64,000 bases of DNA from Triops longicaudatus (taxonomy: Eukaryota > Arthropoda > Branchiopoda > Notostraca > Triopsidae), in contig JAGQDJ010000037.1 of NCBI GenBank assembly GCA_022885665.1, positions 372,001 to 436,000 of the forward strand. The letters are read 5' to 3'. The position numbers and the translations under genes are program-made. Shown in pieces: positions 47,967-60,005 of the stretch. Each line of letters begins with the position of its first letter. Positions within the stretch are counted from its first letter, which is position 1. Below the pieces are notes generated by a model. The model did no database searches. It saw nothing but the letters and a program-made list of their open reading frames with translations, and was not told where the DNA came from.

Positions 47967-50900
47967 CAGTGGTGGCGCCAGGGGTTGCCCCGATAGATAT
48001 TCGGTTTCCCCGACGGGGTGTCAATTGACAAAAGAACATGCCGCGAACGTCAATTTCAGAAAATACGAACAAAAATCGATTAAAAATTAAAAAATTAGTC
48101 TTTTAACTCGTAACTAATAAAGAATTACTAAAAATAGGCATGACCGCATGGGACAATTTTTGTAAGAAATTTCCATTTTTTTCGTGAGAAGTCACAATAA
48201 AAAACCGATGGCCTAAGACAAATTCGCTGAAGTTTTCTTCAATATTTTTATCAACGTGTCAAGAAGTACATGGGAAGAACAGAACAAACAACATCCATAA
48301 AGTTAAATTACAAGAAAAAGTTACGATAAAAGTATTCGACATCGTGGGTATCGAGCTGCAAACGCATTAACAACATCGTTTAGATCAAGAGAAGCAGAAC
48401 GGGATTTGTGCACCCCGAGTATCATGAGATTATTCAGGCGGTCATTGCTCATCGTTGTCCTCAGATGATTCTTGATGATCCTAAGAGTGCTGAAACTCCT
48501 TTCACATTCGCAAGTCGACACAGGAAGCGTGCATGCAATAGTAAGAATACGGTCAAGCTGATAGAATGCATCCTTCAGTCGTCGAATGTATTGTTGAAAC
48601 TGTATTAGGGACGTTGGGCTATCGTCTTCTCCTTTTCGGGCAAGGAGCCGCTTGCAGTTCTCAATCTCGATGGCTAACCCGTCTTTATCCGCTTGGAAGA
48701 TATCCGCAAAAGGGAGAATGACTTCTGCTTGCAGAAAACAAGGAGAACCAGGAGTCAAACCAGAAATTCCTCGCATTAAAGTGATATTCGTTTCTCCAAA
48801 ACATCGGTTGAGCTCAGACAGAACGGTGTCGATGATGGCATATATTTCTCGCTGGAAATCCTCGAAGGTGTTCACGGAGCGAGAGGTGTTCACAAAATCC
48901 GTTATCTCCTTTTCCAGTTGCAACTTTTTTGATGCTTCTTCTGCCTCCGACCAGAATTCAAGACATTGCTCCTGCGACCTGCATGCATTCAAATTGTCGC
49001 GGAGATTCTGAATGATATCAGTAGCATCACTCAGATCATTGCTGGGGTTTTCCAGAAAATCGGATGCTCTCTTGCATTGCTCCATAATGTATCGCAACGC
49101 GTAAAGGATGCGAAGGAATCCCTCGTTGATCTGGTGAAGCAATCCAGCTGCATCCATTGCTCTATCAGAGTTCTTATCATTGATCGCAATTCCTGATAGG
49201 AGGATCACGATGATTTCCATTCGCTTACAAATTGCGGATAGCATCGCAGCCTGGCAGGCCCAGCGGGTGTCTGAGATACTTTTCAGTTGAAGGACTCTGA
49301 CGTTCCTTTCTTCCTGCAAGGAAACCCATTTTGCATGCACGTTACTGCCACTGACAAATACATACAGGCGTTGAAGCAGAGATATGGTCCGAGATGCGCA
49401 TGGCACGCCTTTTACTGTGTCCACAATTACTAAGTTCAATCTGTGACTGAAAAAAGGAACGTTAACAGCCAATGGCGCCACTCGACGAATGATTGCATTG
49501 ATTCCATTCAAATGTCCGGAGACAACTCCGGCGCCATCATAGCCTTGTCCGACGCAATTTTCGATCTTCAAACCAAGTTTTTCAAGGCTCTTCAGGATGG
49601 TGTCAGCTAAACCTTTAGCATCCAAAGAATATGCCTCTGTCAATGCAATGAGTTCTTCGTGAACGCATCCTTCGAAGATATACCTCACAGCAATAGCGAC
49701 TTGCTTTTTCTTCGACATGTCTTTACTTTCATCTGCTAACAGAGTGAAAAATCCGGCTTTCTCGATTTCATCGCGAATTTGCCTCAAGGTCATATCGGCC
49801 ATTATATCCAACAAGGCGTTTTGAACAGAATGATGGGTATATTTTGCGTTTTTCGGGCAGGTCCTTATACGCTCAGCTGTAATTAAGTCGTACTTCGCAA
49901 TAAGATGCAGGAGAGAGAGGAAATTTCCCTGTGTATCACTATCAAGGTTTGAGGTACTGCATTCTCTTTGTGCAGATTTTCTCTGAGCTGTATGTAAAAG
50001 CACTTCACAAAGTGTTCGCATGTAATGACGATTGTCACTCACCAGTTTTCTGTGGGCCTCACTGCTCATGCACAATACAGATTTGTCTCCTGATGCAATT
50101 TGCTTTTTTTGTTCACATGTTTCCACTGCTTGAACATGAGCATTGCTCAACTGATGCTGAAGAAGGCGATTGTCTTTCGGATCCTTTCCATAACACTTAT
50201 TCCATGTTCGAAATCCAGCTTCTTGGGAAAATGCAGAATTGGTAGCACATCCAGAGTGCCTACACGGAAAGCAGTAAATGGCGTCTCGAGACACAGAATA
50301 TTCAATCCACTGGAAGTTATCGTAGAAATGTGGATTAAAGGAGCGATAGACGCTGGCAATCATGTGTTTTGGAAAGTTTACATTGCGTGGCTGGCTTGCA
50401 CCGTCTGCAGGAGATTTCGAAATGTCTAAGGGATATTTTTCGAGAAAGGAGGCCTTGCCATGTGAGGAAGGGAAGCTTCCATCTGAATGAAATTGTATAT
50501 GAAGAAGCGCTTAGACATGAGGAAAAGTACAAGTGAACTGTTGGAAACATACCTGCAATCTCAGACGCAACAGTTATTTGCAAATTAGCCGGGTCATTGT
50601 CATCATCACTGCTCTCCAGATCCTCGTCCTCTATTTCCTTGCCCTCATGCTCACATATCAGCTCCATATCCGTATTGGTATCTTCTTCATTTTGGGATGT
50701 TACTGCACAGTGCACATAAACATTTAATAAAATATCTGCAAAAATTACCTGTAATATTTGGCAAGTATTTGTCTACAATATAAACTAAAAGGTAAACTTA
50801 CTTAAGTCTGGATGGTACATTGATTCATGCATCAGCTCTTCTTCAAGATGTGTTTGCTGATGCTCATAAGCAGTGGGTGATAAGGGTGCTGATACACAAA

Positions 50901-51207
50901 TGGTTTCATCCGTGGCTGCCGTTTTGCGAAGTTTCTTTGATGGCGGGATGTCCCAAGGACTTCGCATCATTATGCCACCGGGCTCACATGTACGAGCTAA
51001 CTGCTGTTCATTTTTTAATTCAGGGTTTTTGGATGCCGTATGACGCGATAGGTAATCATTGTCAAATATGTCTTTACACAGTGTACACTGGACTTTTCGA
51101 CGTGAAGCCTTAGCTCCACCAGACTTCTTCATCTCTAACTCAAACTGTGCTAAAGTGAAAATATACCCGCCTTCGACACGTCTGTAAGTCGAACTGCTTG
51201 CACTCAT
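47967..51207 (-). mobile_element. hAT-superfamily transposon with intact transposase; one terminus recognised
   Basis: The left edge reads cagtggtggcgccagggg (47967-47984), a sequence typical of hAT termini associated with ZMYM1/DUF4371-type transposases. It is followed by GC-rich subterminal sequence. The transposase gene (48321-51207) lies inside, reading towards this end. I could not find a matching inverted terminus or an 8-bp target duplication between 51208 and the EDEM2 start, so the right edge is undefined and may be truncated or diverged. Confidence 0.7.
48321..51207 (-). CDS. hAT-type transposase, ZMYM1-like / TTF zinc finger and DUF4371
   Basis: Three exons, 51207-50802, 50735-50553 and 50482-48321, encode 916 residues without a stop or frameshift. 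Exon 1 has a C2H2-like finger (VQCTLCKDIFDNDYLSRH). Exon 2 is acidic (EIEDEDLESSDDDND). Exon 3 opens KYPLDISKSPADGASQPRNV and continues with a TTF-type zinc finger (YCFPCRHSGC, FRTWNKC). It then has the RNase-H-like catalytic region (GFFTLLADESKDMS; GQGYDGAGVVSG; FFSHRLNLV) and the hAT C-terminal dimerisation block (CTLPVSTCECERSFSTLRII...RLNNLMIL). The first Met used is the first in-frame ATG; M at 51132 is an alternative. It may be an active transposase or a host-adopted gene; the sequence alone does not decide. Confidence 0.85.
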
Positions 51208-51684
51208 GCATTCACACACACAGACCCACACAACATTCACATTTATTCAACATTTATTAAACAGCGTCGTTGAGGGAATTAATTTTCCAGCAGCGAGTGA
51301 GCAACCGCTTGGGTGAGTGCATGCCTACAACCTAATGACGAACCTACTATCTGTAACGTGAAACTCTGGCAAAACTTCCTTACGCAAGAAACAACTGGAC
51401 TCAGACAAAACCTTGATTCTATTACGGACCCTAATTTAATTATGATATCCAATATTCAGATTCACGGACACTTAACTGCAAAAGCGCAAGATGGAAATAG
51501 ACCAGCACATTGTTGTTGTTCTGCACTTTGACAACTACCCCATCTATTGACACGAAGTATACATTCACACCCGCAACTAAACTAGCTTGTCCAACTCATG
51601 CTATAGCTACACTGTTGACGTGTTATGCTACCGAGCATGGATGCAAAAAATTCGTTATAAATATTGCTTAGGTCGCAAATAAAG
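51208..51684. other. Divergent spacer between the transposase and EDEM2
   Basis: This 477-bp stretch contains the 5' ends of two head-to-head genes. I see neither a hAT terminus nor a clear core promoter motif. Confidence 0.4.
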
Positions 51685-54140
51685 ATGGATAGGTACAAGA
51701 TCCTTCGGCGCTCTTGTTTCGCGGTTTTGACGTTAAATTTTTTCACATTAGCATCTTCGGATCTTGCCAGTCGTTATACTAGTCAACGTCTCCAACAGCT
51801 CAAGTAAAGTGTACATTTTTCTCTAATATCTGCAAATTCAATTGCGGACAGTTTTTGTGTATTGTTTATATAGGAACGAAGTGAAAGATATGTTTTACCA
51901 TGCATACGATGGTTACATGAATTATGCGTACCCTTATGACGAGTTGCAACCGATTTCATGTCGTGGAGTCGATACTTGGGGCAGGTAAAAAAGAAATTCA
52001 TATTTCCAACAAGAATAACCTTTAACAAATTTATTTTAGTTACTCTCTTACTTTGATCGACGCTATGGATACTCTTCTGGTTATGGGAAATTACTCAGAA
52101 TTCGCCCGGGTCGCTGAAATCGTCTCGCAACGTAAACACTTTGACGAAAATATCAACGTGTCTGTCTTCGAAACGAATATTCGCATTGTTGGTGGTTTAC
52201 TAAGCGCCCATATTCTCGCCAGAAAGTAATGACCTTTTGTTTATTTTGAGCTGTCGTAGGCAAAGCTTATTGACGGCTAAATTTATTTATATATCGTTGC
52301 TTTAAAGAAAGAAAGATTCAAATTCGTTCAGTGTTAATTGTAATCGAATACTTCCTAATTAGGGCCGGAATTCCTTTGGATAAAGGTTGGCCCTGTAATG
52401 GATCCTTGTTACGTCTCGCAGAAGACGCAGCCCAACGCTTGTTACCTGCTTTTAACTCCAATACAGGAATGCCTTACGGTACCGTTAACCTACGCCACGG
52501 AGTTCCGGAAGGAGAAACTCCAGTGACGTGCACAGCAGGCGTAGGCACAATCATTGTTGAATTCGGTACTTTGTCTCGATTAACCGGGAATCCTGTATAC
52601 GAAAAAGTAAGTTTGATCAATATGCTTACTTCAAGTCAGTTCTAAAATTCCTGTCACTTTTTTTATTCCCATCCAATATGAATTTCCCAGTTGTTTTTTA
52701 TTTATGTATTGTTTTACGTATAGTTTTATTCGCTTAATTTTTCACTTTTAGACTGCGTTGAAAGCTCTGAATGCGTTATGGGAGCATCGTTCACCATTGG
52801 ATCTGTTTGGTAACCACATCAACGTGGAAACAGGCGTCTGGGTAGCTACCGATGCAGGTATTGGTGCTTCGGTGGATTCCTACTACGAATACCTGGTGAA
52901 AGGAGCGTCTCTCTTTCAAAACCCTACGCTAATGTCGATGTTCAACCGGGCTTATAAAGCTGTACAAAACCACGTGCAAAGAGACGATTGGCATTTCTGG
53001 GTTACCATGAATAAAGGCGCTGTAACTTTGCCTGTTTTTCAAAGTTTGGAAGCCTTCTGGCCTGGCTTACTCGCCATGGTGGGCGATGTCAATTCAGCCA
53101 TGAGAACGTTACACAACTACTACCAAGTTTTGAAACAGTTCGGCTTCATGCCGGAAATGTACGATGTTACTCAGGTAAGCTGACACTAAGAATTATTTGC
53201 CTGGAAAGTAAATCTTAAATACCCTAAATGTATTATGTTTGTTTTGTTCAATAAGAGGATTAAGGTACGTAATAAGATTATTTACTCATGGAATATTGTC
53301 TAATTAGGCCGATGTTCGATCCAAGCGTGGAGGGTATCCATTACGTCCAGAATTTGTTGAATCTCTTGTTTACCTGTATCAAGCAACACAAGATCCGCTT
53401 CTACTCGAAATGGGGGAAACAGTAATGCGAGCTATACAACATAGCGCACGTACTCCATGTGGATACGCTACGGTAATGCATAATTCAGCTGGAATTTCTT
53501 TCTTACCTAAGTTAATTTAAATTTTAAATCATCTTCATTATTGATGTTTCAGATAAAAGACGTGAAGGACCACAAGATTGAAGATAGGATGGAATCGTTT
53601 TTCCTAGCCGAAACTACGAAGTATTTATACCTCCTCTTTGATACGGAAAACTTCATTCACAATACGGGAAGCTCCGGTGTTCTTTACAGCGGAGGGAAAA
53701 GTGAATGTGTGTTGGATGCTGGTGGTTACATCTTCAATACGGGTACGCAGTAAAAACATAAATAAATAAAAATCTGTTTAAATTTTTATGTCCATGGCTC
53801 GGCTTTAAGGATTTGAAACAATACTCTGAAATTATGTCTGTTACAGAAGCACATCCGATTGATCCAGGGATCTTGGATTGTTGCTCAACTCTGGAGCAAA
53901 ATCTCTTGGATGATTTGGTTGAACATTCCGTTTCATCTTATTCGCATTTAACACAAAAGCAGGTAAAACTGTCTAAAAAATACTTTAATTTTCATCTTTA
54001 TTTGCGACGTTATTATTTTTATCTAGGAAGTTGAACAGAAAGAAATTGTTTCTGGTGACGGTGGTGAATATTCTCTGTTGTCTTGTAAAGCAGCAACATT
54101 CCTTCAGAGAGTGTGTATTATGGGTGAAGTGTGTTATTAA
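51685..54140 (+). CDS. EDEM2: ER degradation-enhancing alpha-mannosidase-like protein 2
   Basis: Nine exons: 51685-51803, 51874-51984, 52040-52225, 52363-52606, 52752-53174, 53308-53472, 53553-53742, 53847-53962 and 54027-54140, giving 555 residues. An N-terminal hydrophobic segment (FAVLTLNFFTLASS) serves as signal or anchor. The rest is a glycosyl hydrolase family 47 domain: MFYHAYDGYMNYAYPYDEL, SVFETNIR (acid Glu about 121), TCTAGVGTIIVEFGTLS, DSYYEYLVKGA, RPEFVES, RMESFFLAETTKYLYLLFD and EAHPIDPGILDC. The spacing GGYIFNTEAHPID and the DTWGSYSLTLIDAMDTLL block place it with EDEM2 rather than EDEM1 or 3. The family trims mannose from misfolded glycoproteins in the ER lumen, marking them for degradation. 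No KDEL-type signal is present at the C terminus. Confidence 0.93.
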
Positions 54141-54576
54141 AATACAGATTTTACTTTATGAATCATCGCGTTTCTTCTTCTTTTAGTGAAGTCAAGGGCT
54201 CGTTCCATTTTAAGACTAATGTACAGAACTAAAACTTCCTGTTTTACTTTTACTAAAAAAAATCGCTTGATTACAAAAAAAAGAAAAAAAAACGCTTTTT
54301 CGTTCAAAGTAACCCGGTTGATGGTATAGATCAAACACTATAATAAGCTGAATATGTCTATTTTTTTTTGTTTGAATAAGCACAAGCTAAATATGTGATA
54401 TGCAGGTTTTGCTAAAACATATAGGTTTTATTTTGGCATTTTTTCAAATAGTGACGAACAGCTCTAGAAGATAAAATATCTACATTACTAAAAGCATGCC
54501 GCTAGGAATGACAATACTCTGTATGGCAGATGCAGTGTGCAATTGCTCTGTAGTTATTTCTCGCAGTTATTGATGC
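54141..54576. other. Convergent 3' spacer between EDEM2 and CYB5R
   Basis: Only A/T-rich 3' UTR-like sequence is seen. No separate gene is supported. Confidence 0.45.
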
Positions 54577-55978
54577 TTAATAAGCAAACCTCATTTTAGA
54601 CGAATATCCCAATTTTTCTAAATTGGGTTGGCAAGCGAAATTGACCATGGGAGGAGGGCCGCACATCAAGACCAAGGTATCGGAACCAGGAGCGAATAAA
54701 TGATCTGCAATCATCTCTGCAGACACGAAGCCAGTACTGTACTTCCAATCTAAAAAATGTTAAAAAAAGGTAAAAAATACAAGCTAAAACTGAAACTTAT
54801 TAAACTGTTTTCCTATTTGCTCAAACAAATGTAGTACAAAACTCATCCAGATTTTTTACTTTTTAAATTTATTTTTACACTATTATTATTTTTGGTTTAT
54901 TTACATATATTGTTGTTTTATTACTAAGTTAGTTCTTTTTCTGAAACTTACCGGCATCGGGTCTGTCGACTGTATACCAGATTTTTAACCTATCGGAATT
55001 CTTCTCACGTGCTTCTTCGAGTTCGTCCTTCAACAAAATGTCAGACGGCGTTTGGTTTGCAAACAACAAAGCTATTTCGGTAGTATCTTCAGGATCCTTA
55101 AGAATCTGTCGAATTAACTGCAGCATAGGCGCAATACCGGTGCCACCTTACGAAGTAGAGAAAAAAATTAGTATTCCAGGGCCTCGGATGTGACCAAACT
55201 ATAGAAAGGAGGTCCGTACCGGCAATTAAATTAACTTTCTTGGCTAGCACAATATTCGCAGGGGCGCTTTTTTCTGTTTTGATAGCAAAGCGACCTTTGC
55301 CTTCATAGACTAGCAAACCCGAGGGCCCACGCACGTCAATCGTCTCTCCAATTGGCAGGTTTTCTAAGTACTGGCTCATTTTGCCACCTTCGGGAAATTT
55401 GGGATGCACATTACGGAAATAAACCTATGAAAACACGGTTTGTTTCAGTAATTTCCATTTTTTTTTCTTTTTTTTTAAGAAAGATTTGATTATATTTTTA
55501 AGGAAAGAAAGGCGAAATTGATTTTCTAAGGAAGAAACAATTACTTTAATAACTAAATCCATGTAGCCTTTATCATCATCACTGGTTACGGGAGTATACG
55601 GACGGATTACGAGTTGTCCACCGATTCTTGCTGACAAATAAACGTGTTGGCCGACTGGTAAACCCAAAATGTGATCCGAAGAAGGCAGAGCGAACCTGAA
55701 GCGGCGAGTATCATGGCTTATAATGTGCTTTTCAATTAGCTTCAGAGGGTATTTCGTTTGAGGGTCCACAAGGGCGACAGGATTAGCTTTCTTTTTTGCT
55801 GATTCACTGGAGCTACGGCGAGATAAGCTCATATACAGTTTCGTGAACACGGCTGTGCACACGACCACTCCGACACCAAATAGTATAGGAGAAACCTTGT
55901 AAAAAAAAACAATTAATTCCATTAATTTATGTTAAAATTGTTGGGAATAGTTAAACTTACTCTCGCCAGCGAATCCAT
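54577..55978 (-). CDS. CYB5R: NADH-cytochrome b5 reductase
   Basis: Five exons: 55978-55961, 55895-55545, 55424-55220, 55146-54952 and 54749-54577, giving 313 residues. The first exon has only six codons (MDSLAR). A membrane anchor follows (about 7-28, SPILFGVGVVVCTAVFTKLY). The FAD-binding domain has the RPYTPVT motif (104-110) and GGKMSQYLENLPIGE. The NADH-binding domain has GGTGIAPML (about 192-200), FANQTPSDILLKDEL and CGPPPM (about 286-291). It passes electrons from NADH to cytochrome b5 on the ER or mitochondrial outer membrane, for fatty acid desaturation and sterol synthesis. Length and motifs match CYB5R2/R3-type enzymes; the exact paralogue is not resolved. Confidence 0.93.
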
Positions 55979-56469
55979 GTCAGTATTTCTCTCCTCACTG
56001 CTCCCCATACGTGAGGGAAGGGAATGAAGGTCCTTATTTTCCAACTTTCACTTTGGTTATGAAGCTCTTCCGGCAGGTGGCGCTATTGTTATGTTCATGC
56101 GCATGTCACGGGACCCAGTTAATCGAAAATATCCTCTCAGAGCGGCCTAGTGTGCTCTCGGAATTTGTACACTTTCTGCTCTAATCGCAGTGTTTAATAC
56201 AGAAAAACATGGTTTATAACCTAAACTCTTTTACGTGCTATGTAAAGGTTTTTTATGCTTCATAGTACATTAGGAAAAATTAAAGGCGCAAATTAGACTG
56301 GTTTTCAGAGTTAGATTTTTAAAATGCCCGCAGACTGCTAAGAGCAGCCACCAGAGCGGTCCATGGGACGAATTAGCCGACGTGGATTTGTTTACGTGTT
56401 AATGATTGCACGGATGAGTCAATAAACAAAAGTTATGTTTTTTCTGGTCTCTATGAAGTATTAGTTAAA
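55979..56469. promoter_or_regulatory. Shared divergent promoter region of CYB5R and YIPF6
   Basis: Only 491 bp separate the two start codons, which face away from each other, so both promoters must lie here. I see no TATA box, as is usual for housekeeping genes. The location is certain; the exact elements are not. Confidence 0.5.
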
Positions 56470-57664
56470 ATGCAGCCTACATCATATAAATTTGATAGCT
56501 CAGAGGTAAAAATTTTCATGTTATATATTAATATTATTTTTTAGAAAGTTTTAACTGTTGAATTTGTTTTTAGGATATTTCAATAGACGGTTTAGAAGGT
56601 AACTTGAACATTCCCTCAGCTGGAACATCTAATGCCAGTGTGCTTGGGAGTACCAACTTCAACACACTAGACGAACCCATTAAAGACACCATATTACGAG
56701 ACTTGAAGGCGATAGGCTCCAAATTTACGCACGTTCTTTACCCTCGTCAACAGAAAAACTTACTGGCAGAATGTAAATCATCCCATTACTTACAATACCT
56801 TCTAATTTACTATTACAACTAAACATTAAATTGATTTGTTATAGGGGATTTGTGGGGTCCTTTAATACTTTGCAACGCAATGGCTCTGTAAGTTACTTCC
56901 TAAAAAAATCTAAGTAAGGCTAGATAAAAATCACGGAAAACTTTATGGAAAAAACACGGTTGTCATTTAGAGTTTCTAAATTCTCACGTAAAATGCTAAT
57001 TCCAAAAAAATCGCGATATTCACCGTTTCTGTGAAATCAGGATTTTTGTCTAGCCCTAACCATAAGTATTCGAAAATAAAGTATATGAGCAATTAAGAAC
57101 AACGCACGTTTTCTAATTTTCGTTCGACTTTTTCACAGCTTGCTTCAAGATGGATCGTCTGGTGACTCACAACATAGCGGAGGCCCAGAGTTTACACAAG
57201 TCTTCGTGATTGTCTGGGTCGGTGCTATGGTAGCGACAGTCAATATAAAATTACTGGGAGGAATCATGTAAAATTTTATCTAGCCTTTCGAAATGTTCAC
57301 TAATAATATTTTGCTATTTAGTTCACTTTTCCAGAGCATATGCGTTCTTGGTTATTGTCTTTTACCCTTGACTCTTGCTCTTATTGCGTGCCGTGTTATT
57401 CTGTTGGTTGAACAGACGACTTTACTATTCGTTCTCCGGTTCATTTTAACGGCTGTCGCATTAGGTTGGGCCGTATTGGGTGAGTTTTATATGCAGAATT
57501 ATCGTTTCACTTTTATAATTTTTTTAATGGCTATTTTTTGCATAGCTGCTGTCAAATTCCTGGGAAACTGCTGTCCGGAGAAGCGGAAGATTCTAGCCAT
57601 TTACCCTGTATTTCTGTTCTACTTTGTAATAGCTTGGACGGTTGTTGCGCGTTCTAATGAATAA
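56470..57664 (+). CDS. YIPF6: Yip1-domain family member 6
   Basis: Six exons: 56470-56505, 56574-56772, 56845-56887, 57139-57267, 57322-57479 and 57546-57664, giving 227 residues. The cytosolic N terminus ends in a conserved block (LDEPIKDTILRDLKAIGSKFTHVLYP). It is followed by five membrane segments of the Yip1 domain, including DLWGPLILCNAMAL, IVWVGAMVATVNIKLLGG, SICVLGYCLLPL and YPVFLFYFVIAWTVV. YIPF6 works with YIPF1/2 in Golgi membranes to shape traffic and Golgi structure. The last intron (57480-57545) is 66 nt, a multiple of three, with no stop, so the unspliced form also reads through. Confidence 0.9.
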
Positions 57665-57669
57665 ATAAA
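57660..57669 (+). terminator. Polyadenylation signals overlapping the YIPF6 stop codon
   Basis: Two overlapping AATAAA hexamers (57660-57665, 57664-57669) coincide with the TAA stop at 57662. If used, they give a 3' UTR of only about 20-40 bases, which would stop before the convergent COA5 gene. Confidence 0.5.
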
Positions 57670-57691
57670 AATGTGTATTTGCTGTTATTGG

Positions 57692-57697
57692 TTTATT
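57692..57697 (-). terminator. Polyadenylation signal of COA5
   Basis: The minus strand reads AATAAA about 60 bp after the COA5 stop. It lies just past the YIPF6 signals, so the two transcripts' 3' ends abut or overlap slightly. Confidence 0.55.
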
Positions 57698-57755
57698 GTA
57701 ATGAACTTAACTATACACGTCTTTCCACGCAGACCAATAGTAAACTCGACTACTT

Positions 57756-58139
57756 TTAATACCCTTTTCTACCACGAAACCTCTGCCTTGCGTCGAGCTG
57801 GTGAAATTAAATGTAGTAATTAGAACAGATTTATTGGAAAATAAAGATAAGCTTACCAGAGAACGCTTGCATTCGAAGAATGTAACTCGTAGTTTAAAAC
57901 ATTCTTCAGGAACGGATGGATCTTTTGAAAGTAAACACTCCTTAGGGGATTTGTGATGCTGTGTTCAAACATAAGAAATACGTTATCCAAAATGCAACGA
58001 TTTATTTTTGATTACTTGACAAACAATTTACTTTCGTAACGCAATCTGATTTCAGTAAACAGTCCTTTAGATCGTCTCGCAACCCTGCGCAGGGTGTTTT
58101 GTCTTCTAGCTGAGAAGGATCTTGGTACATCTGCGGCAT
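57756..58139 (-). CDS. COA5: Cytochrome c oxidase assembly factor 5 (PET191 family)
   Basis: Three exons, 58139-58032, 57958-57857 and 57797-57756, encode 83 residues, close to the usual family length. A twin CX9C pattern is visible: C17-C27 (CAGLRDDLKDC) and C56-C66 (CFKLRVTFFEC), with further Cys at 33 and 44. The C terminus RFRGRKGY is nearly invariant in the family. Such proteins are oxidised on import into the mitochondrial intermembrane space, and this one is needed for assembly of complex IV. No single exon is long enough to stand out, so the gene is easily missed in automated scans. Confidence 0.93.
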
Positions 58140-58910
58140 TTTTTTTTCCTTTAAAAATTTAAAATAAACATAAAGTGTGGAAATTCGAAGAAGTCGTGAC
58201 TTCGATCAAAACATTGCCCCACTATGCGGATTGCATGCATATTCTTCCCGAAGAGTTTTCCGTGAAGAGGCGGGTTCTGCGGGTAAGCAAGAGGCTCATT
58301 GGATAACGCACATTATGTGGATACGGGAGCCCATTGGCGTACAGCTTTCGAAACGCTAAAGCGCGCCTTCTTTTGAAACAGAATACTGCTGCCTTAAACA
58401 AATTCCGCGTTGTGAATTACAAAATTCAGAATAAGCCCATAGTTTTACTTTTAATAATACCTAGCATCACAATCTTGCACAATGAGTTTCTATACGAACA
58501 TATGTATTAGCTTATATAAATATTTCCATGCAATTAGCTAGTTTTGGACACCTGGAAGTCATACCATTGTGCGGTGCGCCCTCGTCGAATCATGACGAAT
58601 ATTACTAGCCAGAGATGAACTTGACATCGGCAAAAAAAAAAGAAAAAAAAATGCAACAAAAGTCTGCGCAACCTATGTTAGTAACCAATGTTACCGATAC
58701 GCCCTAGGGCACTCCCAAGATGGCGTGACTTTCCTATACTTATTCATAAAAAGTCGATGACGTTGGCAAGGGAGTTGTTAGCAGACGTAAACAAATAAAA
58801 CGTGTGAGGCTCATCACTCTCACCACAGCCGTTACGCCATAGACTAATTAGCATTCCTTGAGCTCGTGAAACTTTTCAAACGTCTTTTTTTTAGTATTTT
58901 CTCATAAATA
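58140..58910. other. Divergent spacer between COA5 and the TMEM263-like gene
   Basis: This 771-bp stretch should hold two promoters. A 60-codon open frame at 58177-58359 has no recognisable motif and is not called. Confidence 0.4.
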
Positions 58911-59692
58911 ATGAATCCTGAATCAAACCAGCCAAATGATTCAAGAGTCTTGGGTAAATAGCCTTAATTCGATTACCGTAAACCAAATTTTTTCTTTCGA
59001 AAAATGACTTTCACTTTCGATTGTTGTAGGTTCGCAGAACACCTCACCCCCCGCACAGGGAGGGTTGTTAAGCAAAGCGGGCGGATTAGCTTCTGGAGTT
59101 TTTAGTTTAGGTAAAACCGCAATTACAATAAAAATACCATTTATATTCGATAGAATTCCGATTTCGAAAAATCCCAGTTATCTGAACTCCTCATTGTGTC
59201 AACTGCAGTGAGGCAATTTGTCTTAACATGGAAGAATTGTTTTGTGCTGTATTCCACATATTACGATATAATGCCATTAATTTATGTATAGATTGGTGGA
59301 CGTGCAAAAAAAAGTAGTGCAACTCATTATCTACTGTTCCACCGTATTAGTTTTCGAACGTTTTCTATGGGTTTAACGTTAATCCGATTACGTCAACTAT
59401 CCTACTTGGCAACCAACCATAACTTCGTTAACAAAATTGAAATCATTTCGCGTTAAAACTATATTCAGAAATTTTATATAACTATATGAGTAAATCTTAA
59501 TTAGGCGCTACTGTCGTTGGAGCTGGCGTTGGATCTGTGAAGTGGGCCGCTAGTACTACAGCTGCTATTGGCAGCGGTATCGTCTCCAAAACTGCGAATG
59601 TTGGCGGAACCGTGCTTTCGACAGCTAAATCTTATATTCCTGTCCCAAATCTTCCTGGATCTCAACCTAAGAAAAGCGAAAAGCAGGACTAA
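58911..59692 (+). CDS. TMEM263: TMEM263-like small membrane protein
   Basis: Three exons, 58911-58953, 59030-59110 and 59505-59692, encode 103 residues. A short polar N terminus (MNPESNQPNDSRVLGSQN) leads to GGLLSKAGGLASGVFSLG. A Gly/Ala-rich amphipathic or membrane region follows (ATVVGAGVGSVKWAAST, AIGSGIVSKTANVGGT). The C terminus is VPNLPGSQPKKSEKQD, a lysine-rich end. Length, order of segments and the xxLxSKxGGxxSGVFS block match TMEM263 (C12orf23), a protein of poorly known function linked to growth in vertebrates. The assignment rests on visual similarity. Confidence 0.72.
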
Positions 59693-60005
59693 GCTTGCTT
59701 ACGGCGCCGGAAATGGTTGTCAGTTGGGTATTCATTGACTTCGGGGGGCTTATGACGGAAAAAACTCTTCCTTGGCTTCTGATTCACTCAGATATATAGA
59801 TCTTTGAACAATGCAATAGCTTGAATTATTTACGTACTTAAATGAAGAAAAAGAGAAAACTTCACCAAAGAATCCTACTTGCCTTATGATATTGTTGCTA
59901 GTTGGGTGCCATACTTGGATGCTTTGCAGAAAAATAAACTGTATGATACAACTGCTATCATTTGATACAAAACGCAACAAAAACGAGTCCTTGTCTTGCT
60001 TTCTT
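59693..60005. other. Convergent 3' spacer between TMEM263-like and NCAPH2
   Basis: About 310 bp hold both 3' UTRs. No further gene is seen. Confidence 0.45.

Noticed and set aside
48408..49196. Plus-strand frames inside the transposase
   Set aside because: They are antisense shadows of the 680-codon transposase exon.
47967..51684. Complete hAT element with paired termini
   Set aside because: I searched 51208-51684 by eye for the reverse complement of the left terminus and for an 8-bp flank match and found neither, so completeness is not claimed.
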